From contig NZ_PTXN01000026.1 of NCBI RefSeq assembly GCF_012726345.1, forward strand, positions 1-44,813: a DNA stretch of 44,813 bases, given 5' to 3'. The position numbers and the translations under genes are program-made. Source of the stretch: Marinomonas sp. UCMA 3892 (GTDB lineage: Bacteria; Pseudomonadota; Gammaproteobacteria; Pseudomonadales; Marinomonadaceae). Of this stretch, positions 44,116-44,813 are shown in pieces; position 1 is the stretch's first letter; every line of letters starts with the position of its first letter. The notes under the pieces were generated by a model that saw only the letters and a list, made by a program, of their open reading frames with translations, did not search any database and was not told the origin of the DNA.

Positions 44116-44813
44116 GTTTGCCCAGCGAAGCTGGCAAACCCGTCAGGTTGTAAGAAACCTGTCTCACCCCGACTGGGGGGAAGAGAATCCGAATCGCAAG
44201 GGCGTTGCTGGCCAACGGCAGGGTCTGAAGGAAGCGATAGGAAGTTAACAGTACACAACGCAAGTGAACCTGCTTCGGCAGTTTAGGTGGGTAAGCGTGC
44301 AAAATAGCGCAAAGCCCGATACTCAGTCAGACCTAGGCTGTGTTTGAGGGTGGCATTGTTAACAGGGCGTCAGTGCAGTAACTGGGGAAGCCTGGCATCC
44401 AATCCGGTCTTGAATTGGAAGCATGCGTTCGAGGTGTGAGCCAAGGCGTGTGTTGGTGTGAGGTGGCAGATGAATCCGTAGTAGTGAGTAAAGCTCAGCC
44501 AATGAAACCCAGTAATGGTGTGGAGGAGAAAACTGAGCTGACCAACAGCATGACGTTTGTTGGGGCATCGTTTAGTCAAAAGCTAATCGGTGTTGCGAAG
44601 GGAGGAAGTAAGCTTTAAGTCTGTGATGAGCAGATGTTTTTTTTTAGTGGTACACGAACTGACGAATAATCGGGGTCTTCCAGCGTGGTGATCTGTGGAA
44701 GCAGAAAACTGGAGTTGGAAACCGTACGAGGGAGTAGATCTGACACCGTTTTAGTAAATTGCCATTGAGCTAGAAGGCTAAACCTCAGAGCGAAATAGAC
44801 CAACATGAAGAAG
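44116..44813 (+). mobile_element. Group II intron, probably class C, 5' part (runs off the window)
   Basis: The region begins GTTTGCCCAGCG, comparable to the GUGUGCCCGGC start of the Oceanobacillus class-C intron. Downstream are the domain I landmarks CGCAAGGG (about 44195) and TCTGAAGGAAGCG (about 44224), and a domain III-like GGCAGATGAATCCGTAGTAGTG near 44465. Domains I-III would span about 385 nt, short as in class C. Insertion right after an intrinsic terminator is the known class-C habit. An ORF from about 44502 (MKPSNGVEEKTEL...) resembles the start of an intron-encoded protein but stops at 44618. No reverse-transcriptase motif is visible before the window ends. Confidence 0.75.

Noticed and set aside
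44615..44806. 63-aa minus-strand ORF at the window end
   Set aside because: It runs antisense to the group II intron and has no recognisable features.

Overview
The window reads as chromosomal DNA of a marine gammaproteobacterium, most like Marinomonas or a related Oceanospirillales genus. This rests on the gene set (frc-type sugar ABC transporter, TRAP-TAXI transporter, cyanide-insensitive bd oxidase, bacterial voltage-gated cation channel, several two-component systems) and on protein character. No database search was possible, so the genus is an inference.

Layout. (1) 1-803: the 3' end of a 23S rRNA gene, a 5S rRNA gene and a terminator, then a decayed copy of the 5S 3' tail with its own terminator. 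(2) 951-2185: an intact IS3-family insertion sequence with inverted ends, a 4-bp target duplication and a -1 frameshift site. (3) 2679-8203: an unknown membrane/coiled-coil protein, a choline-kinase-like phosphotransferase, the helicase HrpB and a [2Fe-2S] ferredoxin. (4) 8326-15815: an OmpR-type regulator and a TorS-like hybrid kinase, followed by a fructose-type ABC transporter (frcB-frcC-frcA) and a second periplasmic sugar-binding protein. (5) 15884-19570: an AEC permease, a short MscS-like channel, a small unknown protein, a NaChBac-type ion channel with filter TFEDWTD, and an EamA-like exporter. (6) 19867-26075: a TctD/TctE-like regulator-kinase pair overlapping a periplasmic binding protein, then a TAXI binding protein and a fused TRAP permease. 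A perfect 11-bp tandem repeat lies in the promoter gap between them. (7) 26173-34433: a cyanide-insensitive quinol oxidase operon (a 38-aa small membrane ORF, cioA, cioB, a 45-aa DUF2474-like protein), a divergent 7TM-type kinase with a sigma54-type regulator, and a chemoreceptor. Perfect FNR/ANR boxes precede both the oxidase operon and the chemoreceptor. (8) 34498-39157: a LysR regulator divergent from an M20 peptidase, a TauE/SafE permease and an MHS-family symporter. (9) 39440-44115: xseA divergent from guaB-guaA. (10) 44116 to the window end: the 5' part of a group II intron, probably class C, inserted directly after the T-tract of the guaA terminator.

The strongest themes are two transporter loci in which a kinase/regulator pair sits with an extra periplasmic binding protein that may act as a co-sensor, and an oxygen-linked block in which the terminal oxidase and a chemoreceptor carry the same FNR-type operator. 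No CRISPR array, prophage or tRNA gene was seen.
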